64,000 nucleotides of DNA from an uncultured Clostridia bacterium (GTDB lineage Bacteria > Bacillota > Clostridia > Oscillospirales > Oscillospiraceae). The stretch spans positions 1 to 64,000 of the forward strand of contig CAMVAV010000006.1 of assembly GCA_947165595.1 (NCBI GenBank), in the 5' to 3' direction. This document shows, piece after piece, positions 1 to 7,750 of this stretch (the first letter of the stretch is position 1; every line of letters starts with the position of its first letter). A program made the position numbers and the translations under genes. Under the pieces are notes generated by a model. That model did no database searches. It was not told where the DNA came from and saw nothing but the letters and a program-made list of their open reading frames with translations.

Positions 1-52
1 GCCGCTGCGCGGCTATAAAACGATTTTCAATCGTTTTAATAAATTTCAGTAT
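1..52 (+). repeat. 150-bp hairpin-array repeat, copy A (partial)
   Basis: This is the right-hand third of the element found complete at 23910-24059, 49461-49610 and (inverted) 61962-62111. It holds the last two hairpins, GCCGCTGCGCGGC and AAACGATTTTCAATCGTTT, and ends in the conserved CAGTAT. The left part lies outside the window. Confidence 0.85.
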
Positions 53-144
53 CAGCAGCGCTTCGATGGCTTTCTTTGCCGCGCCGTCCGCCGCGTCGCG
101 CCGTCGCCGCGCAGGGTATCGTGGACCGCCTGATAAAAAGACAT
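52..144 (-). CDS. small ORF, possibly decayed, unknown function
   Basis: A 30-residue reading frame begins at ATG 144 with a very good ribosome site (GGGGAGGA) seven bases upstream, and its stop touches the end of the 150-bp repeat. I do not recognise it. After about residue 19 the next frame reads ADGAAKKAIEALL, which looks more protein-like, so a frameshift or truncation by the repeat is possible. The case rests mainly on the ribosome binding site. Confidence 0.3.
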   Translation of the reverse strand: MSFYQAVHDTLRGDGATRRTARQRKPSKRC

Positions 145-340
145 GAGCATTCCTCCCCGATCGAGCGTTTTTATCGAAAAATCCGCCTCATAGCATGAGG
201 GCCGGAAACCGTCAACAAAATCCCGGAAAAACCGGGGCGCCGCGACATTTTTCAAAATGCTTCGCCGTTGTGAAAAAATGGAGCATATGAGGGTGTACGC
301 TGTAGCCGTGACAACGAAAGAAGGGAAGGAGGGTATGACC

Positions 341-541
341 ATGATCGAAACGAATGTGGCGGCGATGCTGTGCAAGCTCTGCTTCGCGGGCGGCTTCGTC
401 GTGGCGATGGTGATGGGCCTTTTGGTGATCGGCCTGTTCTTCGCCGCACGGCTGTGGACGCTGCGCGACGACCTGAAGGACATGGGGGAGGAGCTGACCG
501 GGATACTGCGGCAGATCAAGGAAGAAGAGGAGGAGAAGTGA
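341..541 (+). CDS. small single-pass membrane protein
   Basis: This 66-residue protein has a hydrophobic helix at about residues 13-37, then a charged cytoplasmic tail with coiled-coil character that ends in a run of glutamates. I chose ATG 341 because GGAGGG lies seven bases upstream; an in-frame ATG at 335 is too close to it. The stop is one base before the next start, so it is translated together with the ankyrin-like gene. Family unknown; it could anchor or partner that protein. Confidence 0.55.
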   Translation: MIETNVAAMLCKLCFAGGFVVAMVMGLLVIGLFFAARLWTLRDDLKDMGEELTGILRQIKEEEEEK

Positions 542-542
542 G

Positions 543-2639
543 ATGGGTCTTTTTGACGGTCTGGATGAGGCACAGGGCTTCGACGGCATGTTTCGGCCCT
601 CGGAGCCGGATGTCGGCGCGGAGCTGCTGAACGCGCTGCACGAGCGGAACCATCCGCGCGCGTACGGCTGTCTGCGCAGGCTGGGCGAGCCGCTGGAGGG
701 CACGCAGGCGGCGGCGTGTCTGACCGCCGCGCTGCAGTGTTCGCCCGGACTGTTCCGCGCGGTGCTGGACCGCTGCGCGCCGGGCGAGTACGCCTGCGTG
801 GAGCAGTGGAAGCTGGAGAACGTACTACACAACCGCTATGTCAATGTGATCGGGACGGTCCTGACGCTGGCGGCGGCAATGGACAAAACCGCGCACATGA
901 GGATCCTGCTCGGGCGCGGCTGGGACGTGAACAGCGCGTCCCCCGCCTCGGCGGAGGCCGTGAACAGACAGTCGGGCGGCTGCTTTGCCCCTCTCATGAT
1001 GTTCGGCGCCGGCGGCACCGGCGGCCTGGCGAAGAGCGTGGTGACCGTCGGCAGCGCGGAGTACAACTCCGTCTTCAAGACCATTGTCAACACGGTCTGG
1101 ACGAGCGACAGCTGCACCCCGCTCGCCGCGGCGATCGCCTGCGGCAGCGTGGCGGCGACGCGCCTGCTCCTGCGGCAGCCGGGCGTGCTGATCGAGGGCA
1201 GCAGCGCGGTCTGCGCGGCGGCGCTGGCGGCGCTGCATGAGGGACCGAAGCAGCAGGAGTGCCTGAAGCTGGCGTTCCGGCTCAAAAGCGAGGTCTTCCG
1301 CACAGACGACCTGACCCGCGAGCTCCTGCGCGAGCGCGCGGTCGATCTGACGGTCGTTGCGCGCAGCTGCAATCTGCGCGAGTTTACCATGCGCCTGAAG
1401 GGCGTTCGCTGCACGCGGGAGGAGCTGCGCGCCGCAACGGAGGCGCTGCAGAGCTGGGGCGTCAAAAAAAGTGAGAAAAAGCTGCTTCGCCTGATCGCCG
1501 CGCATCCGGAGCTGGGCGAGGAGCAGAAGATCCGGGATCTGGTGCTCAACCAGTATCTCAGAGGGGGCGGCGGACAGAGCGCCGCGCGGGAACTGCTGAG
1601 CTGCTGGAAGCGCCTGTGCGGCGAACTGCGCGACATCACGGGCGTGCAGTCGTATTTCGGCGACATCGCGGTCCGTCGGGATAAGCTGGACGCGCTCGGC
1701 GAGGGCGGGACGCTCTGCGCCGCGGCGGAGAGCGCGTGGCTCTGCGACTGGCGCGGCAGCGAAGCGCTCACGGCTTTGACGGACAGAGTGCGGTTTTACC
1801 GCGCGGCGGGAGAGGGGATCAGCAATCTCGCGATAAGCATTCTGGACCTGAATGACCTGCGGGCCCTGCGCAGGATGGCGCAGCGCGGCCTGCTGGACGG
1901 CGAGCCGCGGGGGGAACTGCTCGCCTATGCCGCGCAGGAAAAGAGCGCGCCGGCTCTCCGTGCCGCGTTGCTCTCGCTCCCGAAGCCGGAGGCCGCGGCG
2001 GAGCCGCCGCAGGGGTGGGAGTTTCCGGAGGAGGGCGTCGTGTGGAGATCGCGCCTTGCCCGCATGAGCCGGCAGGAGCTGCGCGCGTGGGTGCGCGAGG
2101 CGTGGGAGCAGCCGCTCGACGCCGCCGCCTGCCGCGAGCGGCTCCGCGCTCTGGAGCAGTACGGCGGGAACGTGATCGACACGTTCGGCTGGAGGGGCGG
2201 CCCGTGGCGCAACATGTGGTCGGAGCAAATCGACGGGATCACCGTGAACAATCCCGTGGCGGCCGCGTGCTGCGGCAAAAATCCGGAGCTGCTGCGCCTG
2301 CTATTGGAGCAGAACGGGTCCTGGGAGGCGCGGAACGCGCTGTATCAGGTGTCGTGGGCGGGAAGCGGCGGCGTCCTGACGGGTACGATGCTCTGCCTTG
2401 CCGCGGCGGCGGGGCGCACGCGGCAGGTGCGCGAGCTGCTGGACCGCGGCTTCGACCCAAACGAACGGGACAGGCCTATCCGCTCCATACACACCGACGG
2501 CGAGGACCTGTTCGGCACGCCGTCGGTCGTCACGCCGCTCTTTATGGCGCTGGAAAAGGGACACCGCGAGACGGCGCGCCTGCTGCGCGAGCGCGGCGCC
2601 GTCGCCTGGCCGCCGAGAGAGGACGACGGGGTGGCGTGA
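543..2639 (+). CDS. ankyrin-repeat-like protein
   Basis: This is a 698-residue soluble protein without signal peptide or membrane helix. Ankyrin-type units are readable at about residues 107-135 (LTLAAAMDKTAHMRILLGRG), 195-220 (TPLAAAIACGSVAATRLLL), and in the last 130 residues, where three units with the ALEKGHRETARLL pattern follow each other. The central 350 residues are helical and leucine-rich but have no clear repeats. Ankyrin repeats mediate protein contacts; no catalytic domain is visible. It follows the small membrane gene by one base, and a hairpin terminator follows directly. Partner and role are unknown. Confidence 0.7.
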   Translation: MGLFDGLDEAQGFDGMFRPSEPDVGAELLNALHERNHPRAYGCLRRLGEPLEGTQAAACLTAALQCSPGLFRAVLDRCAPGEYACVEQWKLENVLHNRYVNVIGTVLTLAAAMDKTAHMRILLGRGWDVNSASPASAEAVNRQSGGCFAPLMMFGAGGTGGLAKSVVTVGSAEYNSVFKTIVNTVWTSDSCTPLAAAIACGSVAATRLLLRQPGVLIEGSSAVCAAALAALHEGPKQQECLKLAFRLKSEVFRTDDLTRELLRERAVDLTVVARSCNLREFTMRLKGVRCTREELRAATEALQSWGVKKSEKKLLRLIAAHPELGEEQKIRDLVLNQYLRGGGGQSAARELLSCWKRLCGELRDITGVQSYFGDIAVRRDKLDALGEGGTLCAAAESAWLCDWRGSEALTALTDRVRFYRAAGEGISNLAISILDLNDLRALRRMAQRGLLDGEPRGELLAYAAQEKSAPALRAALLSLPKPEAAAEPPQGWEFPEEGVVWRSRLARMSRQELRAWVREAWEQPLDAAACRERLRALEQYGGNVIDTFGWRGGPWRNMWSEQIDGITVNNPVAAACCGKNPELLRLLLEQNGSWEARNALYQVSWAGSGGVLTGTMLCLAAAAGRTRQVRELLDRGFDPNERDRPIRSIHTDGEDLFGTPSVVTPLFMALEKGHRETARLLRERGAVAWPPREDDGVA

Positions 2640-2672
2640 AACAGAGCGCCATTCCATGGCGGTTCTCTGTTT
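2640..2672 (+). terminator. terminator of the ankyrin-like operon
   Basis: The stem AACAGAG-CGCCA pairs with TGGCG-CTCTGTT around a short TTCCA loop, starting at the base after the stop codon. It is followed by a modest T-rich stretch. Confidence 0.6.
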
Positions 2673-2815
2673 CATCTTGATATGTGTGCGGATCAGACAT
2701 AATCCGATTCCTTTTAAAATGGGGAATATGCCGTGTCAGCAAATGCTCCGCGCCCGCAAAAATTGAATACGGAATATGCTAAAATCATTTTATAAAAAAC
2801 AAGGAGGTACTTTCG

Positions 2816-3019
2816 ATGGGACGCAGTGAAAATGTCGCGATTTTTGAGGATACCATGCGCCGCTGTGAGACGGACGCCGGGCTGAAGGAGGCGGTGGCGC
2901 GTTCGCGGGAGAGGACCGTCCTCGTGCGCGAGGGCGACGCGCTCGCCTGTCGCGCGGGCGAGAAGCGCAGGGAATGGATCGCGATTTTTGCCCTTTACTT
3001 TTTCTCTTTATTGTGCTAA
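2816..3019 (+). pseudogene. 5' remnant resembling a TIGR02452 (PARG-like) protein
   Basis: The frame starts at ATG 2816 behind a perfect AAGGAGGT site and encodes 67 residues beginning MGRSENVAIFEDTMRRC. From memory, this resembles the N-terminus of TIGR02452-family proteins (microbial poly-ADP-ribose glycohydrolase-like, around 270 residues). After about residue 52 it runs into the promoter of the next operon; its last codons and stop are the -35 and -10 elements. The catalytic macrodomain is absent, so it is probably a truncated relic. The assignment is from recall and is moderate. Confidence 0.45.
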
Positions 3020-3022
3020 ACT
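2994..3022 (+). promoter_or_regulatory. promoter of the yerC operon
   Basis: TTTACT (2994-2999) and TAAACT (3017-3022) are separated by exactly 17 bases, 29 bases before the yerC start. The stop codon of the upstream relic lies within the -10 box. Confidence 0.7.
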
Positions 3023-3050
3023 ATAAAAAACGCACATAGGAGGCGAGCGC

Positions 3051-3359
3051 ATGGCTGCACCGGGAAGCCGGATCGGCAAAAAGGCAAAAAACGACGATTT
3101 CTACAAGGCGATCGTCCTGCTCAGAGACGAGGAGGAGTGCTACAGCTTCTTCCGCGACGTGTGCACGCAGACGGAGCTGCGCGCGATGGAGCAGCGCTTC
3201 GAGGTCGCGCGGCTTCTGACGCAGGGGATGGTCTACAACGAGATCCTGGAGCGCACCGGCGCGTCCAGCGCGACGATCTCGCGCGTCGCCCGCTCGCTGA
3301 ACGATTCCACCGGCGGCTACGACGTCGTGTTCGGGCGGATGAAAGATGGCGAGCTATGA
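3051..3359 (+). CDS. yerC: YerC/YecD-type TrpR-like DNA-binding protein
   Basis: The 102-residue protein matches the YerC/YecD branch of the TrpR superfamily in length and layout: a helical N-terminal half, then a helix-turn-helix at about residues 60-85 (VYNEILERTGASSATISRV). It is a presumed transcription factor with poorly known targets in Firmicutes. An AGGAGG site sits nine bases before ATG. Its end overlaps the methyltransferase start by 14 bases, so the two are translationally coupled. The gene is first in an operon with the methyltransferase and hslO. Confidence 0.88.
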   Translation: MAAPGSRIGKKAKNDDFYKAIVLLRDEEECYSFFRDVCTQTELRAMEQRFEVARLLTQGMVYNEILERTGASSATISRVARSLNDSTGGYDVVFGRMKDGEL

Positions 3360-4089
3360 GAAGCTGGCCGGCCGCTACGACGAGCTGATGCGCGACGCGG
3401 ACTACGTCCGGCGCACGGATTTCGTCGAGCGGCTGTTCCTTCGCGCGGCGAAGCGTCCGGTGCATACGGTGCTGGACCTTGCCTGCGGCACGGGGACGAC
3501 GACCTGCCTTCTGACCGAGCGCGGCTACGAGCTGATCTCCGTGGACGGCTCGGAGGACATGCTGATGGAGGCGCGGGAGAAGGCGCAGGGCGTGCGCGGT
3601 ATCCCGCCGCTGTTCCTGCACCAGTCCATGCCGCGGCTGGACCTCAACGACACGGTGGACGCCGCCGTCTGCTGCATGGACAGCCTCAACTACCTCACGC
3701 GCGCGTTGGACGTAAAGCGCACGCTGGAGCGGCTGCGGCTGTTTATTTCGCCCGGCGGGGCGCTGGTGTTCGACGTGCATGGGCGCGCCAAGCTTGAGGC
3801 GATGGACGGCCAGGTCTATCTGGACGAGCAGGAGGACGTCTGCTGCGTCTGGCGCACCGAGTTCCGGCGCGGTCTGCTGGACTACTGCGTCGACCTGTTC
3901 ACGCTGCGCGCCGACGGGGCGTGGGACCGAGCGATCGAGTACCACCGCCAGCGGTACTACGCGCCCGACGAGCTGACGCGCTGGCTGACGGAGGCGGGCT
4001 TCGCGGATATCCGCGTCTATGGCGACTGCCGGGCGCGCCGCCCGAACGACAGCGACGGGCGGGTTTACTTTTCCGCTGTGAGAAAGTGA
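3346..4089 (+). CDS. class I SAM-dependent methyltransferase
   Basis: This is a 247-residue cytoplasmic enzyme. The SAM-binding motif I is VLDLACGTGTTTCLL (about residues 42-56), followed by the acidic end of strand 2 in SVDGSEDML. Further Rossmann-fold elements follow, including the SPGGALVFD region near residue 130. The substrate cannot be read from sequence. It overlaps yerC by 14 bases and is followed ten bases later by hslO. Such methyltransferases are common next to yerC in Clostridia, but no functional link is established here. Confidence 0.85.
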   Translation: MASYEKLAGRYDELMRDADYVRRTDFVERLFLRAAKRPVHTVLDLACGTGTTTCLLTERGYELISVDGSEDMLMEAREKAQGVRGIPPLFLHQSMPRLDLNDTVDAAVCCMDSLNYLTRALDVKRTLERLRLFISPGGALVFDVHGRAKLEAMDGQVYLDEQEDVCCVWRTEFRRGLLDYCVDLFTLRADGAWDRAIEYHRQRYYAPDELTRWLTEAGFADIRVYGDCRARRPNDSDGRVYFSAVRK

Positions 4090-4099
4090 TGGGACCCCT

Positions 4100-4993
4100 A
4101 TGAACGACTGCATTGTACGCACCATGACGACGGACGGCTTCGTGAAGGCGAGCGCCGTCTGCTCCCGCGCCCTGACCGAGCGGGCGCGGACGATCCACAA
4201 CCTCTCTCCGGTCGCAACGGCGGCGCTGGGGCGCGCGCTTTCCGGGGCATCGATGATGGGCAACGCGCTCAAGGGACAGGGCGAGAGCCTGACGCTCCAG
4301 ATCAAGGGCGGCGGCCCGCTGGGAACTGTGCTGGCGGTGTCGGACGCCGAGGGCAACGTGCGCGGCTACGTGGGCGACGGCTCGGTCGATCTGCCGCTGC
4401 GCCCGGACGGCAAGCTGGACGTCGGCGGCGCGGTGGGCCGCGACGGCACGCTGACCGTCATCAAGGACCTCGGACTCAAGGAGCCCTACGTCGGCACGAT
4501 CGACCTTCTCGGCGGCGAGATCGCGGAGGATATCGCGGCGTACTTCGTGGAGTCGGAGCAGATCCCCACCGCCTGCGGGCTGGGCGTGCTGGTCGACCGC
4601 GACCGCAGCGTGCTGGCGGCGGGCGGGTATCTCATTCAGCTGCTGCCCGGCGCACCGGAGGACGTGATCGCGAAGGTGGAGGGCGGCATCTACGCCGCGC
4701 CGAGCGTGACGCAGCTTCTGAAGGACGATCCCGATCCCGCGCGTCTGCTGCGCTCGGTGCTCTCGGACTTCGAGCTGGAGGTGCTGGAGACCGCGCCCGT
4801 CGAATACCGCTGCTATTGCTCGCGCGAGCGCACGGAGCGGGCGCTGCTGAGCCTCGGCAGCGCGGAGCTGGAGGATATGCTGCGCGAGCAGGGCGGGGCG
4901 GAGCTGACGTGCCAGTTTTGCGACAGGGTACACGTCTTTTCCGCGGACGAGCTGCGCGTCATGATCGCCGATTTGAAGGCGAAGGGAAAATAA
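4100..4993 (+). CDS. hslO: Hsp33 redox-regulated chaperone
   Basis: The 297-residue protein is full length for Hsp33. The N-terminal chaperone domain carries the family pattern around LQIKGGGPLGTVLAVSDAEG (residues 70-90) and GYVGDGSVDLPL. The C-terminal zinc-binding redox switch has the four conserved cysteines, as CYCS and CQFC at about residues 236-238 and 271-274. Oxidation releases zinc and activates holdase activity in the cytoplasm. It is the last gene of the operon; a strong tRNA promoter begins 24 bases after its stop. Confidence 0.96.
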   Translation: MNDCIVRTMTTDGFVKASAVCSRALTERARTIHNLSPVATAALGRALSGASMMGNALKGQGESLTLQIKGGGPLGTVLAVSDAEGNVRGYVGDGSVDLPLRPDGKLDVGGAVGRDGTLTVIKDLGLKEPYVGTIDLLGGEIAEDIAAYFVESEQIPTACGLGVLVDRDRSVLAAGGYLIQLLPGAPEDVIAKVEGGIYAAPSVTQLLKDDPDPARLLRSVLSDFELEVLETAPVEYRCYCSRERTERALLSLGSAELEDMLREQGGAELTCQFCDRVHVFSADELRVMIADLKAKGK

Positions 4994-5016
4994 TTGAAAA
5001 AAGCGAAAAATTTTTG

Positions 5017-5045
5017 TTGACACGAACAGCTGACTTGAGTATAAT
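5017..5045 (+). promoter_or_regulatory. consensus promoter of the tRNA cluster
   Basis: A perfect TTGACA (5017-5022), 17-base spacer and perfect TATAAT (5040-5045) lie 32 bases before the first tRNA. This is as expected for a stable-RNA promoter. Confidence 0.92.
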
Positions 5046-5077
5046 AATTTTTGCCGTTCGCGGGTGCGAGTGGACTC

Positions 5078-5154
5078 GGGAGCATAGCTCAGCTGGTTAG
5101 AGCACCTGCCTTACAAGCAGGGGGTCACTGGTTCGAGTCCAGTTGTTCCCACCA
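5078..5154 (+). tRNA. tRNA-Val (anticodon TAC)
   Basis: The acceptor arms GGGAGCA and TGTTCCC pair with one G-U. The anticodon loop is CTTACAA between CCTGC and GCAGG stems, the T-loop is GTTCGAGTC, and the 3' CCA is encoded. Confidence 0.97.
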
Positions 5155-5160
5155 CGCTAC

Positions 5161-5237
<77 letters not shown>

Positions 5238-5240
5238 TTT

Positions 5241-5316
<76 letters not shown>

Positions 5317-5319
5317 TTT

Positions 5320-5395
5320 GCGGGCATAGCTCATCTGGTAGAGCGCCACCTTGCCAAGGTGGAGGTAGCGAGTTCGAGCCTCGTTGCCCGCTCCA
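5320..5395 (+). tRNA. tRNA-Gly (anticodon GCC)
   Basis: Acceptor GCGGGCA pairs with TGCCCGC, the anticodon loop holds GCC between CCACC and GGTGG stems, and CCA is encoded. Confidence 0.97.
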
Positions 5396-5400
5396 AAAAA

Positions 5401-5432
5401 GGAAAAGGAGTGCGAATTCCGGCTCCTTTTCC
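5401..5432 (+). other. inter-tRNA hairpin
   Basis: GGAAAAGGAG pairs with CTCCTTTTCC between tRNA-Gly and tRNA-Cys. No T-run follows, so it may be a processing or partial termination structure and not a full terminator. Confidence 0.55.
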
Positions 5433-5438
5433 TCATAC

Positions 5439-5513
5439 GGTGACATAGCCAAGTGGTAAGGCAAGGGTCTGCAAAACCCTGATTCCCCGGTTCAAATCCG
5501 GGTGTCACCTCCA
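5439..5513 (+). tRNA. tRNA-Cys (anticodon GCA)
   Basis: Acceptor GGTGACA pairs with TGTCACC, the anticodon loop is CTGCAAA, the T-loop is GTTCAAATC, and CCA is encoded. It is the last tRNA of the cluster. Confidence 0.97.
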
Positions 5514-5548
5514 AAACGAAAAGCATGCGCAAGCGTGCTTTTCGTTTT
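5514..5548 (+). terminator. terminator of the tRNA cluster
   Basis: AAACGAAAAGCATGC pairs with GCGTGCTTTTCGTTT directly after tRNA-Cys. The T-rich 3' arm supplies the release tract. Confidence 0.8.
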
Positions 5549-5580
5549 GGAGGCCGCCGCTTCGCGGCGGAACAGATTTC

Positions 5581-5632
5581 AATACGTGCTCACGCGCGGC
5601 TCCCGTCGCCTTATCCTCGGTCGCGGGTGCTC
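5581..5632 (+). repeat. small dispersed repeat, also at 62113-62160
   Basis: AATACGTGCTCACGCGCGGC and the following TCGCC, TCGGTCGC and GGTGC blocks match 62113-62160 with few changes. Both copies are non-coding. The rest of 5549-5780 shows no gene I can support; an 82-codon open frame there has no ribosome site. Confidence 0.6.
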
Positions 5633-5783
5633 CGAACCCACCCCGTGCGGACTTGCGGCGTTGTGCGGTAAATCAATAGCAGGCCTTTTTGGAGGCGTCG
5701 CGGCGTTTGGCATGGACGGCGGCTGTTTCGACCAGAGCAACAAAACATGACATAACCTGACCGAAAATGTGCGCTTTGGTTGG

Positions 5784-5812
5784 TGGACAGGTATCCACTT
5801 TGCTTCTATGAT
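5784..5812 (+). promoter_or_regulatory. promoter of the acyltransferase operon
   Basis: TGGACA (5784-5789) and TATGAT (5807-5812) are separated by 17 bases, 31 bases before the acyltransferase start. Confidence 0.65.
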
Positions 5813-5842
5813 GTAAAAAAGAGTTGCAAAGGTGGGCTATTT

Positions 5843-6931
5843 ATGAGAAAGTACTATTTGGATAACATTCGGTGGATCACAGTGGTGCTTGTGGTCGTCT
5901 ATCATGTACTCTACATGTATAACGCGGAGGGCATACCCGGGGTACCCGGCAAGATTACCGGCATGGAAACGCAGTACTATGACGCGTATCAGTATCTGGT
6001 GTATCCATGGTTCATGTTCCTCTTGTTTATCGTATCCGGGATCAGTTCAAGGCTTTTTCTGGAACGTCATGCGGATCGGGAGTTTATCAGGAGCCGGACG
6101 ACGAAGCTCCTTGTCCCTTCGACGGCCGGTATACTCGCGTTCCAGTTCATTCAGGGCTATCTGAATTTGAGATTGAGCAACGCATACACAACGATGCAGA
6201 ACATTCCCGCGCCCTTCGTTGTTTTGATCACGCTGGCGAGCGGCATCGGCGTCCTGTGGTTTATTCAGGTGCTCTGGCTGTTTTCGCTCCTTCTGCTTCC
6301 GCTCCGGAAGCTGGAAAAGGACAGATTGTGGACGTTGGGCGCACGCACAGGCCCCGCGGCACTGCTGCTGATGACCGCAGCAGTGTGGGTCGCGGCGCAG
6401 ATCGGCAATATGCCGGTCGTTGCGGTCTACCGCTTTGGTTACTATGCGCTTGCGTTCCTGCTGGGTTACTTCGTCTTTTCACACGACGAAGTGGTCGAGC
6501 TGCTGAAGCGGTGGTTTGCCCCGCTGCTTGCCGCGGCGGTCGTTTTGGGCGTCGCCTTCTGCGTTGTATTTTTCGGCAGGAATTACGCGGACGCTCCGGT
6601 CAACAGGACGCCGCTGTTTACCTCCTACGGCTGGTTCGCGTCTCTCACTTTTCTGGGCGGCGCGGCAAAGTATCTGGACGGCACGAACAAATTTGCTTCA
6701 TGGATGAGCAGGCACAGCTGGGGGCTTTATGTGTTCCACTATCTCGGCATATCGGCTGTTGCGGTATTTGTCGGAGCGCGGCATATTCTTCCGGCGGCGC
6801 TCGTCTACGTGCTCAGCCTGATTGCGGCGTTCGCGCTGGCGTTTGCGCTCTATGAGATTATCTCAAGGCTGCCGTTCTTCCGATGGGCGGTGCTTGGAAT
6901 CAGGAAAGAGAGGTCGGGCGATGTTTCATAA
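5843..6931 (+). CDS. acyltransferase 3 family membrane protein
   Basis: This 362-residue integral membrane protein has about ten hydrophobic helices. It opens with the acyltransferase_3 signature (RKYYLDNIRWITVVLVVVYH), whose histidine is the conserved putative catalytic residue. Family members transfer acyl groups to surface glycans or other extracytoplasmic substrates; the substrate here is unknown. I chose ATG 5843 because AAGGTGGG lies just upstream; an upstream in-frame ATG at 5780 lacks a site and overlaps the promoter. Its last 11 bases overlap the regulator gene. Confidence 0.85.
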   Translation: MRKYYLDNIRWITVVLVVVYHVLYMYNAEGIPGVPGKITGMETQYYDAYQYLVYPWFMFLLFIVSGISSRLFLERHADREFIRSRTTKLLVPSTAGILAFQFIQGYLNLRLSNAYTTMQNIPAPFVVLITLASGIGVLWFIQVLWLFSLLLLPLRKLEKDRLWTLGARTGPAALLLMTAAVWVAAQIGNMPVVAVYRFGYYALAFLLGYFVFSHDEVVELLKRWFAPLLAAAVVLGVAFCVVFFGRNYADAPVNRTPLFTSYGWFASLTFLGGAAKYLDGTNKFASWMSRHSWGLYVFHYLGISAVAVFVGARHILPAALVYVLSLIAAFALAFALYEIISRLPFFRWAVLGIRKERSGDVS

Positions 6932-7352
6932 CAACCTTGTGAATCTGAGAAAACTGAACAATATGACGCAGGAGGCGATTGCCGAAAAAGTCGGCGTATC
7001 GCGGCAGGCGGTCGCAAAGTGGGAAGCGGGCGAAACAGTGCCGGATCTGGACAAGTGTAAGATCCTTGCGGAGCTTTTCGGGGTGTCGCTGGACGACCTT
7101 GCCAATTACGAGCCGGATGAAAACCAGGGGCTCACCGTGCCGCCCAAAGGAAAACACTTATTCGGAATGGTGACGGTCGGAGACAAGGGGCAGATCGTGA
7201 TCCCGGCAAAGGCAAGGAAGCTCTTTGATATTTCCGCAGGCGATCAGCTGGTTGTTCTGGGAGACGAAGGGCAGGGGCTGGCGATTTTGAAATCCGATCG
7301 TTTTCTGGCCTTTGCCGACGCGATCCGAAACGGAGCATATAAGCGGCGGTAA
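6921..7352 (+). CDS. XRE helix-turn-helix regulator with AbrB/SpoVT domain
   Basis: The 143-residue protein joins two DNA-binding folds. Residues 1-62 are a Cro/CI HTH (MTQEAIAEKVGVSRQAVAKW). Residues 78-125 carry the swapped-hairpin AbrB signature (GMVTVGDKGQIVIPAKARK). AbrB-like domains usually dimerise, so both halves may bind DNA or the second may serve for oligomerisation. The start is inside the end of the acyltransferase gene (11-base overlap), so the two are co-translated and the regulator probably controls this operon. A terminator follows at 7427. Confidence 0.9.
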   Translation: MFHNNLVNLRKLNNMTQEAIAEKVGVSRQAVAKWEAGETVPDLDKCKILAELFGVSLDDLANYEPDENQGLTVPPKGKHLFGMVTVGDKGQIVIPAKARKLFDISAGDQLVVLGDEGQGLAILKSDRFLAFADAIRNGAYKRR

Positions 7353-7407
7353 ACGCTGCCCGCTCCACAGAAACCTGCGGCGTGTGTGCGGGAGATCAAA
7401 AGTGGGT

Positions 7408-7497
7408 TGCATCTCCAACGGCAACAGCCCTGAAACCCTTTATTTATGCGGGTTTCGGGGCTTTTCCTTTACCCGAGGCCAGCTGTTTTCCCTTATG
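7408..7497 (+). repeat. terminator-bearing repeat, copy 1
   Basis: A stem GCCCTGAAACCC pairs with GGGTTTCGGGGC and is followed by CTTTTCC, making a terminator (7427-7466). The whole stretch, including flanks TTGCATCTCC and TTTACCCG, is closely similar to 24806-24893. The second copy abuts an integrase relic, so this may be an attachment-region scar of an integrated element. The rest of 7353-7566 shows nothing recognisable. Confidence 0.65.
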
Positions 7498-7570
7498 ACC
7501 TGATTTTTTCAAAAAGTCTAACGTGCAGAAATATAGACAACAAATAGCTTGTGTTATCTTGAAAATTTAG

Positions 7571-7730
7571 GGAAGCGCTGATTAAATCAACGTGTGCGGA
7601 TTGGCGAGCAGATTTTTCGTCTTGCAAGCCAAAAAGCCGCAGGAATACTAACGTATTTCAAGGATTTTTGGCGCAGTCAAGACGGAAAAGATGCCGTCAA
7701 GACGTGCGCGGGGATTTATTCAGCGCTTCC
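7571..7730 (+). mobile_element. 160-bp IS5-type MITE, copy 1
   Basis: The ends GGAAGCGCTGATTAAATC and (reverse complement) GGAAGCGCTGAATAAATC are inverted repeats matching at 17 of 18 positions. TTAG flanks both ends (7567-7570, 7731-7734) as a target duplication, which fits the YTAR target of IS5-group transposases. The interior is non-coding and folds back (GCCAAAAA/TTTTTGGC, CGTCTTG/CAAGACG). A second copy of identical length is at 38669-38828. Confidence 0.9.
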
Positions 7731-7750
7731 TTAGTAAATTACGCAACATT

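Noticed and set aside
825..2228. Long open frame on the minus strand opposite the ankyrin-like gene
   Set aside because: High GC content makes antisense frames long. The plus-strand protein has repeats, a ribosome site and a terminator; the antisense product is low-complexity and arginine-rich.
5401..5432. Hairpin between tRNA-Gly and tRNA-Cys as the end of the tRNA operon
   Set aside because: No T-tract follows and tRNA-Cys has no promoter of its own in the seven bases left, so read-through to 5548 is more likely.
5502..5750. 82-codon plus-strand frame after the tRNA cluster
   Set aside because: It begins inside tRNA-Cys, runs through the terminator and a dispersed repeat, and has no ribosome site.
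7571..7730. MITE as a tRNA-like or small RNA gene
   Set aside because: Inverted ends with TTAG duplications in both copies explain it fully as a transposable element; no cloverleaf or promoter is visible.
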